From NCBI RefSeq assembly GCF_024343675.1, contig NZ_RJUD01000022.1, forward strand, positions 1 to 57,952: a DNA stretch of 57,952 bases. The letters run 5' to 3'. This stretch comes from Lacihabitans sp. CS3-21. GTDB taxonomy: Bacteria; Bacteroidota; Bacteroidia; Cytophagales; Spirosomataceae. Position numbers and translations under genes: made by a program. Positions 24,891 to 33,965 of this stretch are shown here, in pieces. The stretch's first letter is position 1; each line of letters opens with the position of its first letter. The notes beneath the pieces were generated by a model. That model searched no databases, had not been told where the DNA came from, and was given only the letters and a program-made list of their open reading frames with translations.

Positions 24891-26162
24891 ATGCTAAACA
24901 GACGTTCGTTCTCATCGAAGCTTATTTCTTCTGCTTTTTTGCCATTTCTTAAGATTCCAGATGCAGGATTTTTGAAAGAAATAAGTGATTATGTTAGTTC
25001 AGCCAACCCAAGTGTGGATGACGAGGACTTTTGGGCTCAGATTAGGATGGCCTATACGACATCTCAACAAATCGTGAACCTCAACAATGGCGGAGTAAGT
25101 CCGTCTCCTAAAGTGGTACAAGATGCGGTTGAGCATTACAACAAACTCGCCAACGACGGTCCTTCCTACTACATGTGGCGAATAATGGACCAGGGAAGAG
25201 AGCCATTAAGGGAAAATCTGGCAAAATTTGCTGGAGTTTCGGCTGAAGAAATTGCCATCAATCGCAATGCAACAGAAGCCATCGACACGGTTATTTTGGG
25301 TTTGCCACTTCAAAAAGGAGACCAAGTGGTGCTTTCAAAGTATGACTACCCCAATATGCTGCATGCATGGAGACAAAGAGAAGTAAGAGACGGCATAGAG
25401 TTGGTTTATGTTGACATTGACTTGCCTTTGGCTGATAATGAATTAATTATAAAAAAATATACAGAAAAATTCACTTCAAGAACCAAAGTCGTACATCTTA
25501 CGCATGTGGTAAACTGGAATGGCCAGATTTTACCTGTCAGGAAAATTGCCGATGATGCCAAAAAGAAAGGCATAAAAGTGTTGGTGGATGGAGCACACTC
25601 TTTTGCCTTATTAGATTTCAAAATTCCTGACCTCAACTGCGATTTTTACGGCACTAGCCTTCACAAATGGCTTTCTGCTCCGATAGGTTCTGGGATGCTT
25701 TGGATCAAGAAACAGGAAATAAAAAACGTTTTTCCGCTCATTCCAAACGGAGACCCATTTAGCGAAAACGTCAGAAAATATGAAAATTTGGGCACGCGTT
25801 CTTTCATGATTGAGCAGGGAATCGGCACCGCCCTGAACTTTCAACACACCATCGGAAACAAACGTAAGGAAGACCGCATTCGCTACCTAAAAGAATATTG
25901 GACCAAAGAAGCCGTAAAAATTCCGAGAGTGAAAATGTTTACGCCACTAGATGCCCAATACTCCTGTGCCATAGCCAACGTGGGCATGGAAGGCATGGAG
26001 GCGGGCGTAATAGAATCCAAACTTTTTGAGAAATTCAAAGTACACACTTCGCCCACCAAATGGGAAAAAATAAACGGAGCCAGAGTTACACCCCATGTTT
26101 ACACTTCTCTCCGTGATTTGGATAGACTTTTGGAGGGGTTAATGTATGTTTCTAAACTTTAG
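24891..26162 (+). CDS. Exported class V aminotransferase-like PLP enzyme
   Basis: A pyridoxal-phosphate enzyme of the NifS/isopenicillin-N-epimerase-like branch, 423 aa from this start. The PLP-binding Lys is about K259 in GTSLHKWLSAP, and the cofactor Asp/His stretch DGAHSFALLDF precedes it. The start MLNRRSFSSKLISSAFLPF resembles a twin-arginine signal (RRSF), so export is likely. A longer frame beginning at 24783 would overlap the Fic gene and is rejected. The gene ends 11 bp inside the convergent GH13-like gene. The substrate is unknown. Confidence 0.85.
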   Translation: MLNRRSFSSKLISSAFLPFLKIPDAGFLKEISDYVSSANPSVDDEDFWAQIRMAYTTSQQIVNLNNGGVSPSPKVVQDAVEHYNKLANDGPSYYMWRIMDQGREPLRENLAKFAGVSAEEIAINRNATEAIDTVILGLPLQKGDQVVLSKYDYPNMLHAWRQREVRDGIELVYVDIDLPLADNELIIKKYTEKFTSRTKVVHLTHVVNWNGQILPVRKIADDAKKKGIKVLVDGAHSFALLDFKIPDLNCDFYGTSLHKWLSAPIGSGMLWIKKQEIKNVFPLIPNGDPFSENVRKYENLGTRSFMIEQGIGTALNFQHTIGNKRKEDRIRYLKEYWTKEAVKIPRVKMFTPLDAQYSCAIANVGMEGMEAGVIESKLFEKFKVHTSPTKWEKINGARVTPHVYTSLRDLDRLLEGLMYVSKL

Positions 26163-28137
26163 ATTTGTAAATACGGCATTCATGATTTTTTTCCAATGAA
26201 ATCGAAGTATATACGATTTCATAATTTTCTTTCTCAGAGAGGGAAAGTTTTTCATTAGCATGAAAATTCACCACAAACAAATAATTCCCAATGCTCCACT
26301 CCGCCACAAAATTGGTTTTTGAAGGTTTAGAAATCCATTCAAAATCGGTGAATTGCGTTTCTTTTTGTATGGTTTCGAATAGAAGCTTCATTTTTTCTAT
26401 TTCAGCAAAAAGTCCATAGTTTTTACCCCAAACAAAAGGCCCGTGGGTCACTTTATCTGTCTCGGCGTCGTCATTTATTTGAAAAACGTAGAGTTTACTG
26501 TACTCCTCGTTTGGCCCACGTTCTAGATGTGGATTACGGCATTCAAAGCCCAAAGACATATACGAAGGCAAAACAGGTAAGAAAATACCCACAAAATATC
26601 TCAAATGATTGCCTTTTTTATAAAACCCATCAAAACGAGGATCGTCTTTATCGGCCGTAATCATCGTAAAATTCGGTGCAAATTCTCTGGTCTCGGCTAT
26701 GTTTATGTATTCTTCCAATATAGTCATAAATACCTCAGAACCAACGGGTGTAGCTTGTAAATCCCCAAGCGTACTATCGGCTTCTATGGCTTCTAGGTGA
26801 TCTATTTCGTTACCATATCCCATAGTGTCGGGCGGTGCTATGAAGGTTTCTGCAAAAAAACCGAAGTGCTTTACGCCTTGTTTCACCACATAATTTTTGA
26901 TTGCTTTCAAGGGGTCATAAAAGGCATCAATTTGCTCAGGAACGCCATTGGACCTTGGTTGCACGTGGGCCATATCGCCACGCATAAAATCAAAATTGTA
27001 AGCTTGTTGGCACTCATAATATTTTTGGCAAACATATTCCCAAGCAGGAATATTGGGGTTGTCAAATTCTAATTGCTGATTGCTTTCGGCATGATAGAAT
27101 TTATATCTGGTCAGAGGTCCAAAGACTCTTGACATAGCCTCGGGTTTATCAAATTGGTAATTGTACCATTTGTTACCCATTTTATCATAAATAAAATCGT
27201 TCTCTACCAAATGCAGCCCTCTGTAAGGAGGAGCCATGGTTACGGGCAAGGTTTCCAATCCATGGTAGAGCAATTGCTGCATCATTTCTAGTCGCCTATG
27301 CAATCTATTTTCCCGATCGGCAACATGTCCAAACAAAACTTCAAGCCTTTGTTTCTCACTTAAAATTGGATTTTTAAAGTCAAAAAACACAGTTTTACTA
27401 TACGATATTAGGCTACCATCAGCAGTACCTTTTTGAACAAGATACTCCCAAATAATGTCTTCTACTTCACAACCGTTTTGAGTATTTACTGCTAATATGT
27501 GATGCTCTTTTCGTTTTACCCACTCAAACATTTGCGGGTGCAAAAACACCAACTCCGAGAATCTATCGGTGTGCGGAATTACATCCAAACCCACCGATTT
27601 TCCCATCATGTGAATCAAATTTGTAACCACCTTGAGCTGTTTTTCAACAGTATCCAGGTTCGGAATGGCATTTTTTAATTCTTCACTAAAAAACTCAGGA
27701 TTGATATTCCAACTTATTTTCCCATACAAACTCGACACCACCCCAGGCTCCCAAATAGGCAAAATATGGATAGAATCGTGGCAATTGCCAGTAGTAAGTA
27801 AGTATTTTATAAGATTTAAGAAATTGCCAATCGTCCGTATATTTACGCCTACCATATTGGTAGTTTTTAGCCAATCACCGTTTATTTTTCCTTCTAGCGG
27901 ACTCGGGAATGTATAGCCTGGATTGATAGCTTGTCCAAGTTTATCCGTCCCAAAACGGGATTGGAGAATCTGAAATATCTCGAACACATTTAGACCCACC
28001 GAAATCTCAGGAATCAACTGTTTTATAAAACTTGCTTCATGATTAAAATAGGCACTCTTGTATTCAGAATGGCCGTTTCTCCACACATCAAAGGGACTTT
28101 GAATGGGGTTGTTTTCCATCGTATCTTTAATTATCAT
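26152..28137 (-). CDS. Highly divergent GH13-like (alpha-amylase superfamily) protein
   Basis: A 661-aa cytoplasmic-looking protein with no signal peptide. Four segments match the order and spacing of the alpha-amylase conserved regions: GLDVIPHTDR (region I, about 186), FDFMRGDMAHVQ (region II, about 382-393, with the nucleophile-type Asp), FGFFAETF (region III, about 420-427, with the acid/base-type Glu) and ITADKDDPRF (region IV, about 490). The 40- and 65-residue gaps between II-III and III-IV fit the family. Outside these segments the sequence is unlike common amylases. The substrate is unknown. ATG at 28119 (MENNPIQSPF) is an alternative start. Its 3' end overlaps the convergent aminotransferase gene. 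Confidence 0.62.
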   Translation of the reverse strand: MIIKDTMENNPIQSPFDVWRNGHSEYKSAYFNHEASFIKQLIPEISVGLNVFEIFQILQSRFGTDKLGQAINPGYTFPSPLEGKINGDWLKTTNMVGVNIRTIGNFLNLIKYLLTTGNCHDSIHILPIWEPGVVSSLYGKISWNINPEFFSEELKNAIPNLDTVEKQLKVVTNLIHMMGKSVGLDVIPHTDRFSELVFLHPQMFEWVKRKEHHILAVNTQNGCEVEDIIWEYLVQKGTADGSLISYSKTVFFDFKNPILSEKQRLEVLFGHVADRENRLHRRLEMMQQLLYHGLETLPVTMAPPYRGLHLVENDFIYDKMGNKWYNYQFDKPEAMSRVFGPLTRYKFYHAESNQQLEFDNPNIPAWEYVCQKYYECQQAYNFDFMRGDMAHVQPRSNGVPEQIDAFYDPLKAIKNYVVKQGVKHFGFFAETFIAPPDTMGYGNEIDHLEAIEADSTLGDLQATPVGSEVFMTILEEYINIAETREFAPNFTMITADKDDPRFDGFYKKGNHLRYFVGIFLPVLPSYMSLGFECRNPHLERGPNEEYSKLYVFQINDDAETDKVTHGPFVWGKNYGLFAEIEKMKLLFETIQKETQFTDFEWISKPSKTNFVAEWSIGNYLFVVNFHANEKLSLSEKENYEIVYTSISLEKNHECRIYKSKV

Positions 28138-28358
28138 AGGTATTTGATAACAAAACTATTAATAATTGGTCAAAATATAGACGTTTTAAATCTTTTTGAA
28201 TCAAAAAGTTACTCAAGAAAACTAATCTTCTGTCTAAAATAACGAATTTTTGAAGCTATTTTTCTGCAATTATTTTTTTAAATAGGAAGAATACTCTCTA
28301 TATGAATATTATTTTGAGAGCCAATTTCGTTTATGTACAAAACTTATTAAACCTATAC

Positions 28359-29459
28359 ATGAAAGCTTCGATTGTTGTTTTGCTTTTTACCCTAATTAAT
28401 TTCGTCTCTTTTGCCCAAAACAATACTGGAATAATCGTTGGGAAAAACTATTATGGACAGGCTATCAATGAGCGTGAAATATGCAATTGGGTTGCTTTTT
28501 CTACTCGGCCTGAGGTGAGTAAAGCCATAGAAAACATCGTTAGAAGATCAGGTTTAAAGCAGAATTTTTATGTGATGGAATGTCCAAACACCGACAATTG
28601 CTTTGCCGCCACTCGCAATGGCGAAAGGTTGATAGTTTACGACCCTAAGTTTATCAATAAATTAAGCAACGTAACCAAAACAGATTGGGGTGCTTTGAGT
28701 ATTTTGGCACATGAAATAGGCCACCATTTGCAAGGTCATACCATAAAACAAGGTGGTTCTGAACACGAAAAAGAGTTAGAAGCAGACGAGTTTTCGGGTT
28801 TTGTAATGTATCAAATGGGGGCCAAACTCAAAGAAGCACAATCTGCTATAGCAAGTTTAACGACCGAATATACCACTACTACGCACCCTGCTAGAAGTTT
28901 GAGGCTCAAATCAATTGAGAAAGGCTACATGAATGCCCGAGAATTATATCCTGATATCCAGGCAACTAAATTGGAAAGGGGAATAGAAGTGCCAGCCGAA
29001 AAGGTACTTGATGAAATGATAATAGAAACCACTGTTTCGAGTAACACCGAAATGACTCCATTACGTAAAAAAGGTTGTGTGGATGGCAATTGTTTAGAAG
29101 GATATGGTGTGGCCATAAATTCAAAAACCTCTGAGAAATTTGAAGGAGACTGGCACATGGGCAAACGCCATGGTCAAGGTACAGAGTATTACAAAGATGG
29201 AAAAAAGAAGTACGAAGGGTCATTTTCTAATAGCATGTATAACGGCAAAGGAACACTTTATCTCAAAAATGGAGATAAATACATTGGAGGTTTTTACCAG
29301 GGTAAAATGCACGGTTTCCAAAGTACATACATTTACAGAAACGGCGATAGGATTATAGTTGACTTCATAGCTGGGCAAAAGCAGGGTAAGGCAAGGGTAA
29401 TATATTATGGAGGCGTAGAGGGTACGAAATACTTCAAAAACGACGAAGAGATTTTCTGA
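28359..29459 (+). CDS. Secreted M48-like zinc metalloprotease fused to MORN repeats
   Basis: A 366-aa protein from the start that gives a clean signal peptide (MKASIVVLLFTLINFVSFAQ); an ATG 19 codons upstream would bury it. The zinc motif HEIGHH is at 118-123. A downstream ELEAD (about 134-138) supplies the third ligand, as in gluzincins of the M48 type. From about residue 255 there are repeated MORN motifs (YGVAINSKTSEKFEGDWHMG, GQGTEYYKDGKKKYEGSF, GKGTLYLKNGDKYIGGFYQG), which bind lipid or protein. Other Bacteroidota MORN proteins occur as lipoproteins. Joined to a protease, the repeats may anchor it at a membrane (inference). Confidence 0.82.
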   Translation: MKASIVVLLFTLINFVSFAQNNTGIIVGKNYYGQAINEREICNWVAFSTRPEVSKAIENIVRRSGLKQNFYVMECPNTDNCFAATRNGERLIVYDPKFINKLSNVTKTDWGALSILAHEIGHHLQGHTIKQGGSEHEKELEADEFSGFVMYQMGAKLKEAQSAIASLTTEYTTTTHPARSLRLKSIEKGYMNARELYPDIQATKLERGIEVPAEKVLDEMIIETTVSSNTEMTPLRKKGCVDGNCLEGYGVAINSKTSEKFEGDWHMGKRHGQGTEYYKDGKKKYEGSFSNSMYNGKGTLYLKNGDKYIGGFYQGKMHGFQSTYIYRNGDRIIVDFIAGQKQGKARVIYYGGVEGTKYFKNDEEIF

Positions 29460-29605
29460 AGACATTTCTAAATCAACGCTTTTGAGAAATTAGTAAATTG
29501 AAATAATTGATTAACAACGGTGGGTTTTTCAAATAAAAAACCCGCTTTCTGCATTTCGGGCATGAAAATTCTTTTATATTTGCCCCTCCAAAATCTTACC
29601 ATTTT

Positions 29606-30454
29606 ATGTCTTGGTTTAGAAGAACTGAAAAAGGGATTAATACTCCCACTGAGCTCAAACGCGAAACTCCTGACGGACTTTGGTATCAATGTCCTGAGTG
29701 TAAAAACGTGATGCATACCCGTGAACACAAGCAAAATGCATTTACTTGTATTCATTGCAATTATCACGACAAAATAGGTTCAGAGGCTTATTTCAATTTG
29801 CTATTTGACGAAGGGGCTTTCACAGAGTTAGATAAAGACATGATATCTGGCGATCCGCTCAAATTTGTAGATACAAAAGCTTATCCCGATCGTATAAAAA
29901 CCACTGTTGAGAAATCCGGGCTAAAAGATGCTTGCCGTACTGCTTATGGTAAAATGCATGGTCAGGAAATAACTATTTCATGTATGGACTTTGGTTTTAT
30001 TGGAGGCTCCATGGGTTCTGTAGTAGGTGAAAAAATTGCCCGAGGAATCAGTCATGCTATTAAAACCAAAACGCCATTTTTGATGATTTCAAAGTCAGGC
30101 GGAGCTAGAATGATGGAAGCAGGATTTTCGTTAATGCAAATGGCCAAAACTTCCGCCAAATTAGCCTTGCTTGAAGAAGCTAAATTGCCATATATATCAC
30201 TTTTAACTGACCCAACCACTGGAGGGGTAACAGCTTCTTTTGCTATGTTAGGAGATTTCAATGTGGCCGAACCAGGTTCATTGATCGGTTTTGCTGGACC
30301 AAGAATTATCAAAGAAACTATTGGAAAAGATCTTCCGAAGGGATTCCAAACTGCAGAGTTTATTTTGGAACACGGTTTTCTGGACTTCATTGTTGATCGT
30401 AAAGACCTCAAAGACAAATTAGCGAGTCTTTTAGCTTTATTGGCTAAAAAATAA
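29606..30454 (+). CDS. accD: Acetyl-CoA carboxylase carboxyltransferase subunit beta
   Basis: Transfers the carboxyl group from biotin carrier to acetyl-CoA, with AccA, in fatty acid synthesis. It is 282 aa. The N-terminal zinc ribbon has C29-x2-C32 and C48-x2-C51. The carboxyltransferase core includes [15 protein letters not shown] and [20 protein letters not shown], then [24 protein letters not shown] -7 box at 29575-29582 indicates its own promoter. Nothing unusual. Confidence 0.97.
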   Translation: MSWFRRTEKGINTPTELKRETPDGLWYQCPECKNVMHTREHKQNAFTCIHCNYHDKIGSEAYFNLLFDEGAFTELDKDMISGDPLKFVDTKAYPDRIKTTVEKSGLKDACRTAYGKMHGQEITISCMDFGFIGGSMGSVVGEKIARGISHAIKTKTPFLMISKSGGARMMEAGFSLMQMAKTSAKLALLEEAKLPYISLLTDPTTGGVTASFAMLGDFNVAEPGSLIGFAGPRIIKETIGKDLPKGFQTAEFILEHGFLDFIVDRKDLKDKLASLLALLAKK

Positions 30455-30458
30455 GTTT

Positions 30459-31355
30459 CTACTGTTTCGGCTTAGCCTTACTTTTTTCTATTGTGGTCTC
30501 AAAAGTGCTAACTTTTGAGACAAAAAACGCCCCTAAAGCTTTTTTTGTAGACTTGCTATTCAGGTTAATAATGTTTGTAGGAATATTACTCAATGGCGTA
30601 GCAAATATTCCTCCGTTAGAGGATTCTTGCCTTAGTTGTAGCAAATAGTAATAAGCCTCGGTAGGAATAGAAAAAAGTTCGACTTTCAATTTGTCTTTAT
30701 CCAAAAACAAAGTTTGATTCAATGATTGTCTTATAGGCAAAATAAACATCAAACCATCAGACTTAGAGCCCGGTGAAAAGCCAGCGTCGTAAGCCAAAGT
30801 TATGTCAGCTGGCTTAAATCTTAAAGTGTCATTTTTGTAAGACCTTATTAAGTAAGTGTCTCCAGCTCCAGCGATGTCATTGGCATAAAACTGGGCAAGA
30901 AATCCATCTTTTGGACCTCCATCTTGCGGAGTTATTGGAAACGAGAACACTTCATATCCAACAGAGTCTATTTTTGGTACTCTTTTGAGTTGTGACAACG
31001 AATAAAACTCTTCGTTTTCGTATTTTACATATAGGGCCGCCTGCTCATTGTCTTTTAGAAACTTACCCGCTTCAGGTTTATAGGTATAAACACCATCATT
31101 GTCTTTATCAGTAAAAACATGAGCGGTGCTGTCTTGGTTAAACACAATTACCTCGGCTCCAAGTGCTGGCTTTGGATCAGATTCTTCAAAATATGGCTGA
31201 GAAACAGTAAGTTTAACACGCTGTTCTTTGACTTCATCTGTGAGCCAAGCATCCACAACTAGCTGATTTACCCCGTCTTTTACTTCTAAATCTATTACTT
31301 GTTCACATGAAAATAAACCGATTGCAAGGCCTATAATTGATATAACTTTCTTCAT
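30459..31355 (-). CDS. DUF4249 outer-membrane lipoprotein
   Basis: A 298-aa lipoprotein (Cys17 in GLFSCEQ) of the DUF4249 family, which occurs next to TonB-dependent receptors in Bacteroidota. It begins VIDLEVKDGVNQLVVDAWLTDE, the characteristic start of the family. It starts 5 bp after the receptor gene and is co-transcribed with it. By analogy with SusD it is thought to act as a surface partner for the receptor. Substrate unknown. Confidence 0.88.
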   Translation of the reverse strand: MKKVISIIGLAIGLFSCEQVIDLEVKDGVNQLVVDAWLTDEVKEQRVKLTVSQPYFEESDPKPALGAEVIVFNQDSTAHVFTDKDNDGVYTYKPEAGKFLKDNEQAALYVKYENEEFYSLSQLKRVPKIDSVGYEVFSFPITPQDGGPKDGFLAQFYANDIAGAGDTYLIRSYKNDTLRFKPADITLAYDAGFSPGSKSDGLMFILPIRQSLNQTLFLDKDKLKVELFSIPTEAYYYLLQLRQESSNGGIFATPLSNIPTNIINLNSKSTKKALGAFFVSKVSTFETTIEKSKAKPKQ

Positions 31356-31360
31356 TGTTT

Positions 31361-33751
31361 TTAGAATTTGAAATTGTATGTTACCGCAGGAATAATAGCG
31401 GCAAAAACCGAATACTTAACAGCCTCGGTTTTCGAAGGATCATCTGGATTTTGACGAACATACACCGAAAACGGATTTTTTCTATTGTAAACATTATATA
31501 CCGAGAATACCCACTCACTTTCGCCTTTTCCAAACAAGGCATGTTTGTTTTTACGTGTTGCTGAGTAGTCTAGTCTATGGCTGTTCGGAATTCGGTAGGT
31601 GTTTCTATCATCGGTATAGTTGTGTGGAAGGGCAATTCCTTGCCATACAAACTTGTTGGTTGGAAAACTTGCTGGTGTTCCACTTGAAAAAGACAAAGTT
31701 GTACCCATAGACCATTTCTTGGATAAATCTAAGATGCCAACCACAGAGATATTATGAGCCTTGTCAATTCTACTTGCATACCAATCGTTATTATTTAGGC
31801 CATCCACTTTTCTCTCCGTTCTTGCGAGTGTATAGCTAATCCAACCGTTAAATTTGCCTTTATTCTTTTTTACAAAAAATTCGGCTCCATAAGCTCTTCC
31901 TATGCCATACATGAGGTCGCCCTCCACTGCTGGGTTTAACAAAAGGTCTGCATTTCTGATATAATCTATTTGGTTTTTAAGCGTTTTGTAATAAACTTCT
32001 ACGGAAGTCTCATACAGATTTTCAGAGAAATTCTTGAATAAACCCAATGCTACTTGATCAGAAAGTTGTGGCTTGATATTGTTGCTACTCGGTGTCCAAA
32101 CGTCTAAAGGAGAAGACGCCACAGTGTTTGAAAGTAAGTGAATATATTGTGCTAATCGGTTATACCCTAATTTTATGGAAGTACTGTTGTTAATTCCTAA
32201 ATTAAATGCTATTCTGGGCTCCAAATTGCCATAATTTTTTATTGCCTCGCCTTTTTCTGATGTCCTTGTAGAAGTTATCGGTTTTCTTTCCCCTGGAGTG
32301 GTGTTTTCATTGAAAGTATAAACTGTTCCAGGGCCCATATAGCTGTAGAAAGAATACCTCAGTCCATAGTTTATCGTTAGTTTATCGCTCAGTTTTTGTT
32401 CATTTCCAACGTATAGGGCCGATTCGATGGCATATTTACTATCCAGTCCAATAGACCGAGATTCTCCACCAGAAACAGCTGTGGCTTGGCCAGGATTAAA
32501 AGTGTAATAAATGGCTTGGCCACCAAATGATATCGTATTTTTAGAATTTAGGTAATAATTAAAATCAGGTTTTATGCTATAATTCAATATGTTAGATTTC
32601 CATTCGAAAGAATCTTGGGCATTTTCATTAGATAAATCCGAATCTAAAGAATAGTCATAGTTGGAGTAAAAAACTGTGGTATTCAGGAATAATTTATTGT
32701 TGAAAACGTGATTCCAGCGAAAAGAAGTCGTAGAATTTCCCCAATTGAAACCAAAATCAGCACCAAATACATCTCTACCAAAATATCCAGAAAGGAAAAT
32801 GGTATTTTTGTCGTTTATTTTGTAATTGGTTTTGGCCGTAAAATCATAAAAATAAAACCTCGAACCTTTTAGGTCAGCATTTAAAAATGGCTTAGCTAAA
32901 ATATCGATATAAGATCTCCTTAGGGCGACAATAAAACTTCCTTTTTCTTTTAAAAAAGGTCTTTCGTAAGCAAACCTCGAAAAAATAGTGCCCAAGCCAC
33001 CAGAGAATTCAGGTTTTTTTGAGTTTCCTTCTTTCATTCTTACGTCTAATATGGATGAAACCCTTCCACCATAGGTAGCTGGTATCCCACCTTTTATCAG
33101 TTTTACGTCTTTCACCACATCAGGGTTAAATACTGAGAAAAATCCAAACAAGTGAGAAGAATTATAAACAGGAGCTTCATCAAGTAATACCAAGTTTTGG
33201 TCGATTCCACCACCTCTGACGTTAAAACCTGATGAACCTTCGCCCACAGAACTTACCCCTGGAAGAAACTGAATGCTTCGTATCACGTCTACCTCTCCTA
33301 AAAAGGCTGGCATTTTTTTGATGGTTTTCATTTCTACCTTATTTACTGACATTTCAATGTTTTTTACATTATCGTCTTCTCGTTTTCCGGTTATTACCAC
33401 TTCCTCCAGCAGTTTACCTTCCTCTATAAGCTCGATGTTCAGTGTTTGATTTAGCTCCAAAACGTATTCTTTGGATACGCTATTGTAGCCAATGTAGCTA
33501 GTTGTTAATGTGTACTTACCTTTTGGAGCAGTGATGGAATAAAAGCCGTAAACATTGGTACTTGTACCAATTTTCAGTTCTTTTAAATATACGTTCACGC
33601 CTATCATGCCTTCACCATTCTTTGCATCGCTTATTTTGCCACTAATGGTATAATTATTTTGGCTAATTGCAATATTTGAAATTCCGATTGCGTAAATTAG
33701 TAGGAAATAAAAAAGCTTAACGGGAAAATGTTCTTTATAAATGTTTGACAT
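31361..33751 (-). CDS. TonB-dependent receptor with carboxypeptidase-like domain
   Basis: An outer-membrane receptor of 796 aa. After a signal peptide (ISNIAISQ, about 31) come a carboxypeptidase-regulatory-like domain (about 34-118, YTISGKISDAKNGEGMIGVNVYLKE) and a plug with VVITGKREDDNVKN and FNVRGGGIDQNLVLLDEAPVYNSSHLFGFFSVFNP, the pattern of this TBDR/DUF4249 class. The barrel ends in AVTYNFKF. It is smaller than SusC and lacks the SusC-specific plug. The ligand could be a siderophore, peptide or other small molecule and cannot be read from sequence. Confidence 0.93.
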   Translation of the reverse strand: MSNIYKEHFPVKLFYFLLIYAIGISNIAISQNNYTISGKISDAKNGEGMIGVNVYLKELKIGTSTNVYGFYSITAPKGKYTLTTSYIGYNSVSKEYVLELNQTLNIELIEEGKLLEEVVITGKREDDNVKNIEMSVNKVEMKTIKKMPAFLGEVDVIRSIQFLPGVSSVGEGSSGFNVRGGGIDQNLVLLDEAPVYNSSHLFGFFSVFNPDVVKDVKLIKGGIPATYGGRVSSILDVRMKEGNSKKPEFSGGLGTIFSRFAYERPFLKEKGSFIVALRRSYIDILAKPFLNADLKGSRFYFYDFTAKTNYKINDKNTIFLSGYFGRDVFGADFGFNWGNSTTSFRWNHVFNNKLFLNTTVFYSNYDYSLDSDLSNENAQDSFEWKSNILNYSIKPDFNYYLNSKNTISFGGQAIYYTFNPGQATAVSGGESRSIGLDSKYAIESALYVGNEQKLSDKLTINYGLRYSFYSYMGPGTVYTFNENTTPGERKPITSTRTSEKGEAIKNYGNLEPRIAFNLGINNSTSIKLGYNRLAQYIHLLSNTVASSPLDVWTPSSNNIKPQLSDQVALGLFKNFSENLYETSVEVYYKTLKNQIDYIRNADLLLNPAVEGDLMYGIGRAYGAEFFVKKNKGKFNGWISYTLARTERKVDGLNNNDWYASRIDKAHNISVVGILDLSKKWSMGTTLSFSSGTPASFPTNKFVWQGIALPHNYTDDRNTYRIPNSHRLDYSATRKNKHALFGKGESEWVFSVYNVYNRKNPFSVYVRQNPDDPSKTEAVKYSVFAAIIPAVTYNFKF

Positions 33752-33965
33752 TATTTGATATTCAGTCTCTTGTATTATTTGGATGTCTTATTTTAACGTT
33801 TCACTTAGTTAAATAGTTTTTAATTGTTTATTTTATGATTTAGTCACAAGAATATCTATAAATTATACAATTTATGATATTTAGTTTTTAAAATATTTTA
33901 ATAAGTATAATCCGAAAGAGAAAATTTGTATTATTTTTGTTAAAAAAACATCTAATTGATTCATT

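Noticed and set aside
29514-29546. GGGTTTTT...AAAAACCC hairpin between the MORN protease and accD
   Set aside because: No T-run follows on the plus strand and the stem is mostly A-T, so I could not support it as a terminator.
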